A stretch of DNA of 64,000 nucleotides, taken from NCBI RefSeq assembly GCF_007655485.1, contig NZ_VJXQ01000002.1, positions 89,426 through 153,425 of the forward strand, given 5' to 3'. A program made the translations under genes and the position numbers. Below the pieces are notes generated by a model that was given only the letters and a program-made list of their open reading frames with translations, searched no databases and was not told where the DNA came from. The stretch comes from Halobellus captivus. GTDB lineage: Archaea; Halobacteriota; Halobacteria; Halobacteriales; Haloferacaceae. Of the stretch, positions 17,252 to 26,134 are shown piece by piece (positions within the stretch are counted from its first letter, which is position 1; every line of letters begins with the position of its first letter).

Positions 17252-18037
17252 ATGCGAATCGAGAACAGCTTCGTTCCCGCGGAGGGGATCGGCGAGGGAC
17301 GCGAGCGCTCGCTGTGGGAGTCGGGGATCCTCACGTGGGAGGAGTTCGACCCCGCACGCGCGCCGCTGGGACCGAAGACGGGCGAGCGAGTCGAATCCTT
17401 CGTCGCGGAGGCGCTCGAACGACTCGACGACGGCGACGCGCGGTACTTCGGCGAACGGTTTCCCTCCGGCGAGGTCTGGCGGTTCTACGAGAACTTCCGG
17501 GACGAGGCGGTCTTCTTCGACATCGAGACGACCGGACTCGACTCGCGTCGCGAGGACGTCACGACGGTCTCGTTCACGCGCGGCGGCGACACGTCGACGC
17601 TGATTCGCGGCGAGAACCTCACAGCGGAGGCGCTCCGCGAGGCGTTCCGGGACGCGCCCCTCGTCGTCTCGTTCAACGGCAAGCAGTTCGACGTCCCGTT
17701 CCTCGAGGACAACTTCTCGGTCTCGATCGACTCGCCGCACCTGGATCTGATGTTCCCCTGTCGCCGCATCGACCTGACGGGCGGACTGAAATCGATCGAG
17801 AAGGAGGTCGGTATCGACCGCGACCGACCTGACCTCTCCGGGCGCGACGCGGTCCGGCTCTGGTACCGCTACGCCCGTGACGGCGACGACGACGCCCTCG
17901 ACACGCTCGTCTCCTACAACCGCGACGACACCGAGAATCTTCGGAACCTCGCGGACGTGGTCACCAGACGGCTGCACGACGACTCGCTGGGCGCGGTCTG
18001 CGGCGAACCGGCCGGGATCCCCGATCCGACCGGATAG
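17252..18037 (+). CDS. RNase H-fold 3'-5' exonuclease (DnaQ/YprB-like)
   Basis: In the 261-residue protein a leader of about 90 residues precedes a ribonuclease H-like nuclease domain. The three exonuclease motifs are FDIETTGLD (ExoI, residue 89 on), SFNGKQFDVPFL (ExoII) and YNRDDTENLRNL (ExoIII). Together they give the acidic DEDD-type metal site. Related proteins (the YprB_RNaseH-like group) are predicted 3'-5' exonucleases acting on DNA or RNA in the cytoplasm, with no fixed pathway. It stands alone on the plus strand after the tup operon. Confidence 0.85.
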   Translation: MRIENSFVPAEGIGEGRERSLWESGILTWEEFDPARAPLGPKTGERVESFVAEALERLDDGDARYFGERFPSGEVWRFYENFRDEAVFFDIETTGLDSRREDVTTVSFTRGGDTSTLIRGENLTAEALREAFRDAPLVVSFNGKQFDVPFLEDNFSVSIDSPHLDLMFPCRRIDLTGGLKSIEKEVGIDRDRPDLSGRDAVRLWYRYARDGDDDALDTLVSYNRDDTENLRNLADVVTRRLHDDSLGAVCGEPAGIPDPTG

Positions 18038-18111
18038 CGTTCCTGTCACCTGCACAAGAGTATTTTTGGCGAACCTAAAAACACAAGTACCCCCGGAAGC
18101 AACGCCGGGTA

Positions 18112-18795
18112 ATGACAGAGTACACCTTCGACGACCTCGCGGTCGTGATGGGGACCTACAACGAGGAGGCTGCGATCGAGACGGTACTGACGGACATCGA
18201 AGACGTGACCGACGGGCGCGCGGAAGTCGTCTGCGTCGACAGCTCCGACGATCGGACGCCCGAGATCGCGCGCGAGCACGGTGCGACGGTGATCGAGCAG
18301 CCGCCGATGGGCTACGGCTACGCCGTTCGAGAGGCCGTTCTCGCGCCGGAGCGTCCGGTGGTCGTCACGACCGACTGCGACGACACGTATCCGATGGAGA
18401 AGCTGCCGCAGTTTCTGGACCTGATCAACGAGGGCTACGACGTCGTCTCCGGCGACCGCCTCTACTACGGCGCTGAGGCGATGCCGGGGCTGAACCGGCT
18501 CGGAAACGCCGCGTTCGCACTACTGGCTTCGGCGCTGATGGGCGAGCGCGTCCACGACACGACAACCGGAATGCGCGCGTACCGGCGCGACCTCCTCCAC
18601 GAGATCGAGTGGACGGAGAACACCGGCCTCTCCGCGGAGCTGCTGATCCGGCCGCTGATGCGCGGTTACGAGATCCGCGAGGAGCCGATCCCCTACCGCG
18701 AACGCGCCGGAGAGACGAAGTTAGATCCACTCGGGGGCGGAGCGGCTATCGCGAAGTCGATCGTGAAGGTGTGTCTCGAAGAGCGATTCGACTGA
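18112..18795 (+). CDS. Family 2 glycosyltransferase (DPM/DGT-like)
   Basis: The 227-residue GT-A protein starts with VVMGTYNEEAAIETVL, has the nucleotide-binding VVCVDSSDD strand, and the metal-binding TTDCDDTYP motif (DxD-like) near residue 87. The family transfers a sugar from a nucleotide donor, often to dolichyl phosphate. There is no C-terminal membrane segment, so it is the short soluble or peripheral form. It could take part in protein or lipid glycosylation, but no glycosylation cluster adjoins it. Confidence 0.88.
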   Translation: MTEYTFDDLAVVMGTYNEEAAIETVLTDIEDVTDGRAEVVCVDSSDDRTPEIAREHGATVIEQPPMGYGYAVREAVLAPERPVVVTTDCDDTYPMEKLPQFLDLINEGYDVVSGDRLYYGAEAMPGLNRLGNAAFALLASALMGERVHDTTTGMRAYRRDLLHEIEWTENTGLSAELLIRPLMRGYEIREEPIPYRERAGETKLDPLGGGAAIAKSIVKVCLEERFD

Positions 18796-18871
18796 GCGCC
18801 TCGGTTGGCTAATTCGATTGAGTCATTCCACCAAGCTGGATTGAGAGAATACAGTAAGCGGTTCGACTGGA

Positions 18872-18907
18872 CGGGCGTTCTCTCGGAATTCGCCCGCGGA
18901 ACGCCCG
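18872..18907. terminator. Perfect 9-bp inverted repeat between convergent genes
   Basis: CGGGCGTTC (18872-18880) and GAACGCCCG (18899-18907) face each other across 18 bases, between a plus-strand glycosyltransferase and a minus-strand small gene ending at 18917. The position suits a bidirectional terminator, although no T-run follows. Confidence 0.35.
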
Positions 18908-18916
18908 CCGTACCGA

Positions 18917-19114
18917 TTACCGGAGAATGTCGGCGATCTGTCTCGGTTCGCCGCTCAGCGACGGATTCTTCTCGACGATCTTCAGCACCTCGTGGTCGGT
19001 CACGTCCGGGTAGGCCTTCTCGGTCGCTTCCTCGATGAGCGATTTTTCGAGCCGGAACTCGGTCCCGTCGTAGACGACGTCGACGCCGTTTTCGTCGAAC
19101 GAAAGCGCGGTCAT
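18917..19114 (-). CDS. DUF5800 family small protein
   Basis: This 65-residue acidic protein reads ALSFDENGVDVVYDGTEFRLEK at its start and then YPDVTDHEVLKIVEKNP. I recognise it as the haloarchaeal DUF5800 family, always about this size. A small beta-hairpin followed by helices is predicted by eye; there is no membrane segment or metal site. It is divergent from the bactofilin gene, with starts about 90 bases apart. Function unknown. Confidence 0.8.
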   Translation of the reverse strand: MTALSFDENGVDVVYDGTEFRLEKSLIEEATEKAYPDVTDHEVLKIVEKNPSLSGEPRQIADILR

Positions 19115-19206
19115 AGGTCGTCGTAGTCGGCCACAGAGTAAAAGGGCATCAATCCGGGACGGCGGCCCGTACCGCCGTCCGACGAACGTCTGACGCGTCG
19201 TTTATT

Positions 19207-20082
19207 ATGCCGCACGTGTTGCTCCGGAGTGTGGCATTCGGTCAGGACCGACTCGACGCCCTGGAGATACCCGACGGAACGACCGTCGAGGAGCACGACC
19301 TCGTGACCGACGGCGACATCGTCGTCGGCGGACAGAGCACGGTCGAGTTCGGCGTTCGCGGTCGGAACGTCCTCGCCGGTGAGCGCGTCACCTTCGGCGG
19401 CGACATCGAAGCCGAGGGCGACTGTCGCTTGGACGTCTGGTGCGACGTCGCCGGGAACGTCCTCGTCGGCGACGACGCCTACCTCGGAGAGCGCGTACAC
19501 ATCGGCGGGCGGCTGATGGTTTCCGGAGACCTGGACATCGGCGACGACGTCGACATCGAGGAGGGTTTCGAGGCCAACGGCTGGATCGTCATTCGCAACC
19601 CGGTGCCGACGCTCGTCTTCTACTTCGTCGTCCTCTCGCAGCTGCTCCACCTCGGCGAGAACGAGAGCGCCGAGGAACTGGCGGGCGCGCTCTCCGGCGA
19701 GGGCGAGACCGACCCCCTCGTGATCCCGCGCGGATCGACGGTCTCCGACGACGCGTGGCGCGCCTCGACGCCCGCGACGATCGGCGACGAGTGCCGACTC
19801 CACGGCAACGTCCGCGCGGAGACGATCGCGGTCGGCCGCGACAACAACATCTTCGGCAGCCTCCGCGCCCGCGGCGACGTCGAAGTCGGAGCGGGGACCC
19901 GCGTCCACGGCGACGTGACCACCCGCGACGGGACGGTCACGATCGCCGACGGCGCGCAGATCCTCGGCGACGTCTCCTGTTCGGATCTCGAACTCCACGA
20001 CGCCGCGGACGTCGACGGGACGATCCGCGCCTCGGGCGATATGCGGCTCGTCCGCTCGAACGCGTCCAGAGACGTCGAGTAA
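19207..20082 (+). CDS. Bactofilin-family polymer-forming protein (halofilin-like)
   Basis: The 291-residue protein is built from short repeated beta turns rich in G-D-V/I (GGDIEAEGDCRL, AGNVLVGDDAYLG, GRLMVSGDLDIGDD; later HGNVRAETIAVG, RARGDVEVGAGTRVHGDVT). This is the right-handed beta-helix pattern of bactofilins. Two such blocks (about 35-125 and 175-275) flank a hydrophobic segment PTLVFYFVVLSQLL at 134-147 that may touch the membrane. Bactofilins self-assemble without nucleotide, and related haloarchaeal proteins (halofilins) affect cell shape. The N-terminal start is uncertain; GTG codons inside the first ten residues are possible. Confidence 0.82.
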   Translation: MPHVLLRSVAFGQDRLDALEIPDGTTVEEHDLVTDGDIVVGGQSTVEFGVRGRNVLAGERVTFGGDIEAEGDCRLDVWCDVAGNVLVGDDAYLGERVHIGGRLMVSGDLDIGDDVDIEEGFEANGWIVIRNPVPTLVFYFVVLSQLLHLGENESAEELAGALSGEGETDPLVIPRGSTVSDDAWRASTPATIGDECRLHGNVRAETIAVGRDNNIFGSLRARGDVEVGAGTRVHGDVTTRDGTVTIADGAQILGDVSCSDLELHDAADVDGTIRASGDMRLVRSNASRDVE

Positions 20083-20144
20083 CTCAAAGGTCCGTTTGTG
20101 CTACCGGCGCGTCTTTCCGTGGGTCCGTCGTACACCGATCATCG

Positions 20145-21080
20145 ATGGTATCGAGACGCACACTCGCGACGGTCGCCCTCGTCGCCCTCGTCGCGCTCGC
20201 GGGATGCGGCGCGACCGGCAGCGGCGGCGACGGTGGCAGCGCTGGCGAATACGAGGCCGCGACGGATCTCGAATCGGGCGACCGCCCGCAAGCGACCGGA
20301 GCACCGGCCGAAGAATCGGCGACGGACGGGGGCTCCGGCGGAGGCGGTGACGCGTCGGGCGACGCCGTCAACACGGACAACCGCGCGATCATCAGGACCG
20401 GCAGCGTCCACGTCGAGGTCGACGACTACGAGTCCTCGCAGTCGGAGCTGACGTCGCTCGTCGAGGGATACGGCGGCTACGTCAGCGACAGTCGGCAGGA
20501 CCGCAGACAGATCGACAACGAGACCTGGGTCCGCGGAGAGTTGGTGCTCCGCGTCCCGAGCGAGAACTTCGACGCGCTCGTCAACGACACGCGCGGGTTG
20601 GGCGAGGTGCAGTCCGTCGAAGTCAACTCTCGCGACGTCACCGACCAACTGGTCGACATCGAGGCCCGGTTGGACAACCTCCGCGCCGAACGCGACCGCC
20701 TCCGAGAACTCTACGATCAAGCGAACACCACTGAAGACGTCCTCGCCGTCCAGCGCGAGCTCTCGGACGTCCAAGGTGAGATCGAACGGCTGGAGGCCAG
20801 ACAGCAGTCACTCGAAAACCAAGTCGCCTACTCGACGCTGACGGTCAGACTGGAGGAGCCGCGGCCGACGCCGAACCGCGTCGCGCCCGACCGCTGGTAC
20901 GACACGCCGGTCATCTCCGCATTTATGGAGTCGGTCGACGGGGTCGTCGTCGTCGCACGCGCGGCCGTCGTCGCCTTCGCGTTCGCCCTGCCGTACTTCC
21001 TGGCGTTCGCGGTCCCCGTCCTCGTCGTGACAGGACTAGTATGGCGGTACGCGGCGCGTCGGCTCCGATCGGGAGAGTGA
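20145..21080 (+). CDS. DUF4349 lipoprotein
   Basis: From ATG 20145 the 311-residue protein has a signal peptide with lipobox ALAGC near residue 21. A disordered Gly/Ser/Asp linker runs to about 80. The DUF4349 domain follows (IIRTGSVHVEVDDYES, then a coiled coil around 175-225, VDIEARLDNLRAERDRL onward), and near the C-terminus is a membrane helix (FALPYFLAFAVPVLVVTGLVW). DUF4349 proteins are envelope-associated with unknown role. It follows the bactofilin gene by 62 bases on the same strand, so a joint envelope or shape role is possible. Confidence 0.88.
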   Translation: MVSRRTLATVALVALVALAGCGATGSGGDGGSAGEYEAATDLESGDRPQATGAPAEESATDGGSGGGGDASGDAVNTDNRAIIRTGSVHVEVDDYESSQSELTSLVEGYGGYVSDSRQDRRQIDNETWVRGELVLRVPSENFDALVNDTRGLGEVQSVEVNSRDVTDQLVDIEARLDNLRAERDRLRELYDQANTTEDVLAVQRELSDVQGEIERLEARQQSLENQVAYSTLTVRLEEPRPTPNRVAPDRWYDTPVISAFMESVDGVVVVARAAVVAFAFALPYFLAFAVPVLVVTGLVWRYAARRLRSGE

Positions 21081-21129
21081 GTCGCTGACGGGGAAGAAAC
21101 GCCACGGGAAAAAAGCCGAGAGCCCGCGG

Positions 21130-21924
21130 TTACTGTTCGCTCGGCTCGCCGTCTCCGCCGTTGCCCGTGCTCACGGTCACCTGGGCCTCGCGGAGCACCG
21201 AATCGGCCATCTCGTAGCCCGGTTGGAACACGTCGACGACCGTGCCCTCGGGCTGTCCGTCGTCGACGCGCATCAGCACCTCGTGGCGCGTCGGATCGAC
21301 GGTCTCGCCCGCTTCGGGGTCGATAGGGGAGACGTTCTCGTCGTCGAGGATGCGGTCGAACTCCTCCAGCGTCGATTCGATCCCCGGGCGGATGTCGGCG
21401 TCACCGTCTTGATCCAGCGCGCGAACGAGGTTGTCGCGGACGCTGACGACGCGGCCGACGAAGTCCTCGGTCGCGCGCTCGCGGATCTCGTCCTGTCGCT
21501 TCTTCGCGCGCTGCTTGTAGTTCTTGAAGTCCGCCCGCGTGCGCTTCAACGCGGATTCGAGTTCCTCGATGCGCTCCGCGCGCGAATCGAGTTCGGCCTC
21601 CGCATCTTCGAGCCTCGATTCGACGGCGGCGACGTCCGCGGCGAGGTCGTCGTCGTACTCCGCAACCCGGTCTGCGACGTTCGGTACGTCGGCTTCGGTG
21701 GCTGCGTCGGAACCGGTTTCGGTACCTGCCTCCGCATCGGCGTCGGCATCGGCTCCCGAGTCGGCTTCGACATCGGCGTCGGCACCGGCGCGTTCGCCCT
21801 CCACGGTTCCGTTCGTCGCCGAGGTAGCGTCGCTCTCCTGCTCAGATTCGACGTCTTCGCCGTCCTCGACGTCCACGTCGGGAGATTCGGCGTTCGTGGC
21901 GTGCTCGGGGGACTCCTCGCTCAT
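21130..21924 (-). CDS. grpE: GrpE nucleotide exchange factor
   Basis: From ATG 21924 the 264-residue protein has a long acidic N-terminal tail (to about 95, with Asp-Ala repeats ADADVEADSGADADA). It then has the GrpE coiled coil (LEDAEAELDSRAERIEELESA) with the RADFKNYKQRAKKR signature, and the beta domain ending with YEMADSVLREAQVTVS. It swaps ADP for ATP on DnaK. The tail is longer than in bacteria and typical of halophilic acid adaptation. No dnaK or dnaJ lies in the window. Confidence 0.95.
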   Translation of the reverse strand: MSEESPEHATNAESPDVDVEDGEDVESEQESDATSATNGTVEGERAGADADVEADSGADADADAEAGTETGSDAATEADVPNVADRVAEYDDDLAADVAAVESRLEDAEAELDSRAERIEELESALKRTRADFKNYKQRAKKRQDEIRERATEDFVGRVVSVRDNLVRALDQDGDADIRPGIESTLEEFDRILDDENVSPIDPEAGETVDPTRHEVLMRVDDGQPEGTVVDVFQPGYEMADSVLREAQVTVSTGNGGDGEPSEQ

Positions 21925-22024
21925 ACTTCGTGGAAGCGGTTGACGAGCCTTAAGCATGTAGAAACGAGGCGGCGGGAGATCGAGTTCGAGACCGGAGGCA
22001 GTACCGCAACCGACCCGAGAGAGC

Positions 22025-22762
22025 CTACTGGTACATCCCGATCGGCCGCGCCTGCGTGCTCTCTTCGCCAGCCTCCTGCATCCGCTTTGCGAGGCGCTCT
22101 TTCGCCTGGCGAATCTGTTCGGCGTGTTCGACGAGGTCGTCGACGGGGACGTCGGTGCCGGTGAGCGGTTCGATGCCGTCTTTGATCAGGACGCGCGCGG
22201 CTTCGGGGTCGGGAAAACGCGGGTCGGACTCGACGACGAGGCCGACGGCTGTGCGGTCGGATTCGACGGCCGCGTTCAGGAGCACGCCGGTCGGTCCGGA
22301 GACGAGACCGGTCTCGTGGGGGGGTTCGATTCCCGCCTTGTCGACGAGTTTGATGCCCTTTCCGACGCCCAGACCGTACAGCATCGGGGGCGTGTCGTCC
22401 TTCTCTCGGGGGATCCCGGACAGGTATATCGGCGTCACCGAGCGTTCGTCGAACCACTCCGTGAGGCAGGTGGCCAGCTCTGTGGCGGCGTCCGGCCGAA
22501 TGGGGACGTCGCTCTGCAACACCACGAGGTCGGTTTTCTTGTCCGCGTAGAGTCTGACCGGCGGCTGGAGTTCGGCGTCGCCCTCCTGGTAGACCGCGAC
22601 TTTCGGAATCCCCGCGCAGTGGACGTTCGCGTAGTGGGCCATCTCGAACTCCTCGACGAGGTGGTCGGCGGCGATCTTCCCGACGAGGCCGACCCCCGGA
22701 AACCCCTCGACGAGAGTCGGATTCTGCAGACTGACGCAACGCTTGACGTCGATCCGTGCCAT
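22025..22762 (-). CDS. PAC2 family proteasome assembly chaperone-like protein
   Basis: The 245-residue protein begins with PTLVEGFPGVGLVGKIAADHL, the PAC2 family nucleotide-fold-like signature, and later has YLSGIPREKDD and YGLGVGKGIKL. Archaeal PAC2 (PbaA/PbaB) proteins form trimers or heteromers and interact with PAN-like ATPases or the proteasome. The C-terminus QARPIGMYQ approximates an HbYX-type end (hydrophobic-Tyr-X), seen in proteasome activators. It is divergent from an RNA methyltransferase gene. Confidence 0.88.
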   Translation of the reverse strand: MARIDVKRCVSLQNPTLVEGFPGVGLVGKIAADHLVEEFEMAHYANVHCAGIPKVAVYQEGDAELQPPVRLYADKKTDLVVLQSDVPIRPDAATELATCLTEWFDERSVTPIYLSGIPREKDDTPPMLYGLGVGKGIKLVDKAGIEPPHETGLVSGPTGVLLNAAVESDRTAVGLVVESDPRFPDPEAARVLIKDGIEPLTGTDVPVDDLVEHAEQIRQAKERLAKRMQEAGEESTQARPIGMYQ

Positions 22763-22904
22763 AGTCGAGCGTACGACGAGGACTGTGGTAAAAGTGCGGG
22801 CGGATCCCGAGCGCGAAAAGAGTGTATCGCGTCCGAGTCACTCCACGCTTCAGTCGGCGTGCGGAACCGACACCCACAAGCGGCCGCGACGAATTTCACT
22901 CCCT

Positions 22905-23843
22905 ATGCAACCACTGGAGCGGTACGCGTCGCTCCTCTCGGATTTCGACGCGTTCCGCGCGGCGTGCGACCGGCCGCTGCCGTCGGTCGTCCGCGTCAAC
23001 ACGCTGAAGGCGTCGGTCGAGCGCGCACGCGAGGCACTCGACGCCGAGGGCGTCGCCTACGAGGTGACCGACTGGCACCCCGGCGTCCTCCGACTCGACG
23101 AGCGCGGTCCCGGGACCTCGTGGCCGTACTTCCACGGCTGGCTCCACGGCCAAGAGGAAGTCTCGGCGCTCCCCGCGCTGGCGCTCGATCCCCAACCCGG
23201 CGAAGTCGTCTGGGACGCCTGTGCCGCCCCGGGAAGCAAGACCTCGCAGATCGCGGATCTGATGGACGACACGGGCCTTCTCGTCGGCAACGACAACAAC
23301 CTCGGGCGGCTGTCCGCACTGCGACACAACGCCGAGCGACTGGGCGTCACGAACCTCGCGGTGACGAACCAGGACGCGCGGAACTTCTCGCTGAAGCCGT
23401 TCGGCGACCGGACCGAACAGCCGGAGCGTATCGAGGCGTTCGACCGCGCGCTCGTCGACGCGCCGTGCTCGTGCGAGGGGACGATCCGAAAGAACCCCGA
23501 CGCGCTGGATCGCTGGTCGCTGGAGCACATCAAGGGGATCGTCGGCATCCAGAAGGGAATCCTCCGACGGGCGATTCAGGCGACGCGCCCCGGTGGGACC
23601 GTCGTCTACTCGACGTGCACGTTCGCCCCGGAGGAGAACGAGGCCGTCCTCGATCACGTTCTCCGCGAGGAGGACTGCGAAATCCGCCCCTGGGAGCCGC
23701 CGGAGGGCTTCGAGACCGATCCGGGCGTCACCGAATGGAAGGGCGAGGAGTACGATCCCTCGGTTCAGCTAGCGCACCGGGTCTACCCGCATCGAAACGA
23801 CACGGGCGGGTTCTTCTGCGCCAGACTGGAGGTGATGACATGA
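22905..23843 (+). CDS. RsmB/NOP2 family m5C RNA methyltransferase
   Basis: From ATG 22905, the 312-residue enzyme has the SAM site DACAAPGSKTSQIADLM and the catalytic cysteine motifs: VDAPCSCEGT (motif IV) and YSTCTFAPEENE (motif VI). These define 5-methylcytosine methyltransferases of tRNA or rRNA. The N-terminal RNA-binding segment is short (LPSVVRVNTLKAS). It overlaps the next gene by four bases. Whether rRNA or tRNA is the target cannot be read from sequence. Confidence 0.92.
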   Translation: MQPLERYASLLSDFDAFRAACDRPLPSVVRVNTLKASVERAREALDAEGVAYEVTDWHPGVLRLDERGPGTSWPYFHGWLHGQEEVSALPALALDPQPGEVVWDACAAPGSKTSQIADLMDDTGLLVGNDNNLGRLSALRHNAERLGVTNLAVTNQDARNFSLKPFGDRTEQPERIEAFDRALVDAPCSCEGTIRKNPDALDRWSLEHIKGIVGIQKGILRRAIQATRPGGTVVYSTCTFAPEENEAVLDHVLREEDCEIRPWEPPEGFETDPGVTEWKGEEYDPSVQLAHRVYPHRNDTGGFFCARLEVMT

Positions 23844-24430
23844 GTGGCGATGGAACGGGCGAGAATGCCTCGTCCACACCGGAAAACGACGGCCAGCAGT
23901 TCGATCGGCTACCCGCGACGGCGGACGAGCGCGTGGTTCCGGGACGGCCGTCTCGCCAGGAGGTCGTCAGCTGGTGGGCCGAGCGCTACGAAATCTCACC
24001 CGAGACGTGGGACGGCCACACCTTCTGGGAGAAGGGTAACGGAAAGCTGTGGGCGTTCGCCGCCGACACGGTGTCGCCGACCGACGTCGAGGGGCTGGGA
24101 ATGCGGATCCTGCGCGCCCGTCAGGAGCACTGGAAGCCCTCGACGAACGCCGTCCAGCGATTCGGCCGCGAGGCGACGAAGAATGTGGTCGTGCTCGACG
24201 TCGACGAGGCGACGCGGTTCGCGAAGGGCGAGGATCAGGAACTCCCCCGCTGGGACGGCGATTGGGGGTACGTGATCGCCGCCCACGAGATCGCGGGCGA
24301 CAGCGAGGCGTCGGAGACGCCTCGGGCAACCGGCGAAGCCGGTGACGTCGAACCGATCGGCGTCGGGCTGTACCTCCACGGCGAACTCCGTTCGACCGTC
24401 CCGAAGGGGCGGCGCGAGGACCTTTCGTGA
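23840..24430 (+). CDS. DUF7122-like partner of the NOP methyltransferase
   Basis: The 196-residue acidic protein starts at ATG 23840, inside the methyltransferase stop. Its core (VVSWWAERYEISPETWDGHTF, KLWAFAADTV, GMRILRARQEHWKPSTNAVQ) looks like a C-terminal RNA-binding module of NOP-type enzymes, here as a separate chain. The fold may be PUA-like because GMRILR and the final GLYLHGEL strand resemble PUA motifs. I believe it is the haloarchaeal family DUF7122, which follows this methyltransferase; the assignment is from memory. A role in RNA recognition is inference. Confidence 0.7.
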   Translation: MSGDGTGENASSTPENDGQQFDRLPATADERVVPGRPSRQEVVSWWAERYEISPETWDGHTFWEKGNGKLWAFAADTVSPTDVEGLGMRILRARQEHWKPSTNAVQRFGREATKNVVVLDVDEATRFAKGEDQELPRWDGDWGYVIAAHEIAGDSEASETPRATGEAGDVEPIGVGLYLHGELRSTVPKGRREDLS

Positions 24431-24431
24431 C

Positions 24432-26096
24432 CTATTTCTCTTCGACGGTGCCGCCGGAGAGCCCCTCCCACGCGACGCGGTAGCCGAGCCGCGAGAGCGT
24501 CGCCGACGCGTCGTCGACGCCGTAGCCGTCCAAGACCGTTTCCGCTGCCGACAGCGACATCCCGGCCTCGATTTCATCCGCGAGGTCGTCGAGCACCGCG
24601 GGACGGATCAGCGCCCCGCCGACGCGTTCGTGCTCCGGGAACGACACCGAGTCGAGCGCGTCGGCGCTCACGCCGCGCTGAGCCGCCAGCTCGTCGAGTT
24701 CGATCACGTCAGCAGCGGGAGTGAGTTCCGAGGGGAGCGACTCCGCGGCCGCGTCGACGAGTCGGGATTCGTACGCACGGAGCGCGTCGACGACGTCTTT
24801 GACGCGCACGTGCCCCGAAAAAGTGACCACGCGGTGGTCCAGCGCCTCGATCTCCTCGCCGACGCCGAGAGAGTCGTCGACGGCGACGAGCAGTTCGACG
24901 TCGTCGCCGACGGTGCCGAACTGATCGAGCTTCTTCTCGACGTACTCGGGGGTCCAAAACCCCATCACCTCGAAGTAGACGCGGAACGGCGACGCGGTGC
25001 CGTCCTCATCAGAGTGGTCGCTCCCGTCATCGATCCCAGCCGGGCGGTAGTCGAACGCGAAGTCGGGGATCATCGCCCGCGCGCCAGCCGCCAGCGGCTC
25101 CGGCTCTCGCAACAGTTCCCAGTCGAGATCGAGGTTCCCGAACCGCGCGGCGAAGTCGGCTTCGACGCCGCTGTCGTAGGTCGGCTCCGCGACGGGTTCG
25201 ACGTCGGGGACGGAGACGTCCTCGGGACCGAGACGGAGTTCTCTGTCCGTCCCGCGGTCGTCGATCGTCGCTGAAAGGGACCATTCCGCGGTGGCCGCCA
25301 CGCTGCGGAGCAGTCGCGCGAACCCCGTTCCGTACCGCCGCGTGCGCCGAAAGAGCGCGTCTGGGCCGGTGACGACGAGGACCCGCTCCTCGCTCGGAGT
25401 CTCGTTCGCGGCACCGCCATCGCCACCGCCCCGACGGCGGATTTCGTACAACAGACCCAATCGCTTCACCGCCGAGACGAGCCGCTTCGGGTCCGAACTC
25501 CGGATGCGAACCTCGGTCGCGTCGAACAGCGCGGTCTGCGCCAGCGAGAGGTTGTACTGCTCGACGAGTTGCTCAGGACCCCACCGCGCGTCGAACGCCG
25601 TCAGCACCTCGTTGACGTCGCGATCGGCGTACAGCGACCGCTCGACTGCGCCGACGTCGGCCCCGAGCCGATCGGCGGTCGCACCAATCGCCCGCTCTCG
25701 GGTCGCCCCGTCGACGACCGCGCCGACGGCCTCGGCCGACTCGAAGGCGACGCGTCGGACGCGCTCGGGGGGCAGCGGCGCGCGCGTCTCGAACGTCGCC
25801 TCGCGTTCGAGTAGCGCCGCGAACCCGCGAACCAGTTTGAAGTCGTCGGCCTCGCGCTCCAGTTCGTCGAGCGCGTCGTCGAGGCGGTGGCGCTGCTCCC
25901 CGACGTGTCCCTGAAAGACGCCGATGACGCGGGCCGCGAGCGGGCGGTCGCTGCGACCCGCGAACTGCGGGTGGTAGCCACCCCCTGCGCGGGAGACGCG
26001 GAGATGGTCCTTTCTCAGCACGGCGGCGACTTCGAGGGGACGGGTCAAGAGACTGCCGCCTGCGAAGGGGGAGCGGAGTCTTCGGATGAATCGCAC
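24432..26096 (-). CDS. bax1: Bax1-like nuclease (DUF790), partner of archaeal XPB
   Basis: This 554-residue protein of the DUF790 family has an N-terminal region RVSRAGGGYHPQFAG and a central helical part. Its nuclease-like region has IPDFAFDYRP and then YFEVMGFWTPEYVEKK, with acidic residues placed as in PD-(D/E)xK-type metal sites. Archaeal Bax1 binds XPB and acts with it as a helicase-nuclease in DNA repair. The GTG at 26096 is the longest start; a start near LLTRP about 15 codons later is possible. The XPB gene lies 480 bases upstream on the same strand, with a plus-strand gene between. Confidence 0.85.
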   Translation of the reverse strand: MRFIRRLRSPFAGGSLLTRPLEVAAVLRKDHLRVSRAGGGYHPQFAGRSDRPLAARVIGVFQGHVGEQRHRLDDALDELEREADDFKLVRGFAALLEREATFETRAPLPPERVRRVAFESAEAVGAVVDGATRERAIGATADRLGADVGAVERSLYADRDVNEVLTAFDARWGPEQLVEQYNLSLAQTALFDATEVRIRSSDPKRLVSAVKRLGLLYEIRRRGGGDGGAANETPSEERVLVVTGPDALFRRTRRYGTGFARLLRSVAATAEWSLSATIDDRGTDRELRLGPEDVSVPDVEPVAEPTYDSGVEADFAARFGNLDLDWELLREPEPLAAGARAMIPDFAFDYRPAGIDDGSDHSDEDGTASPFRVYFEVMGFWTPEYVEKKLDQFGTVGDDVELLVAVDDSLGVGEEIEALDHRVVTFSGHVRVKDVVDALRAYESRLVDAAAESLPSELTPAADVIELDELAAQRGVSADALDSVSFPEHERVGGALIRPAVLDDLADEIEAGMSLSAAETVLDGYGVDDASATLSRLGYRVAWEGLSGGTVEEK

Positions 26097-26134
26097 CGAA
26101 AGACCGATACCCCCCGCAGATCCTTTGGCGCACG

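Noticed and set aside
19440..20144. N-terminal extension of the DUF4349 protein
   Set aside because: It runs through the bactofilin gene in another frame, and the lipoprotein signal begins cleanly at ATG 20145.
22124..23839. Long extension of the DUF7122-like protein
   Set aside because: It overlaps the PAC2 and methyltransferase genes in shadow frames; a 4-base overlap start at 23840 is typical of a coupled gene.
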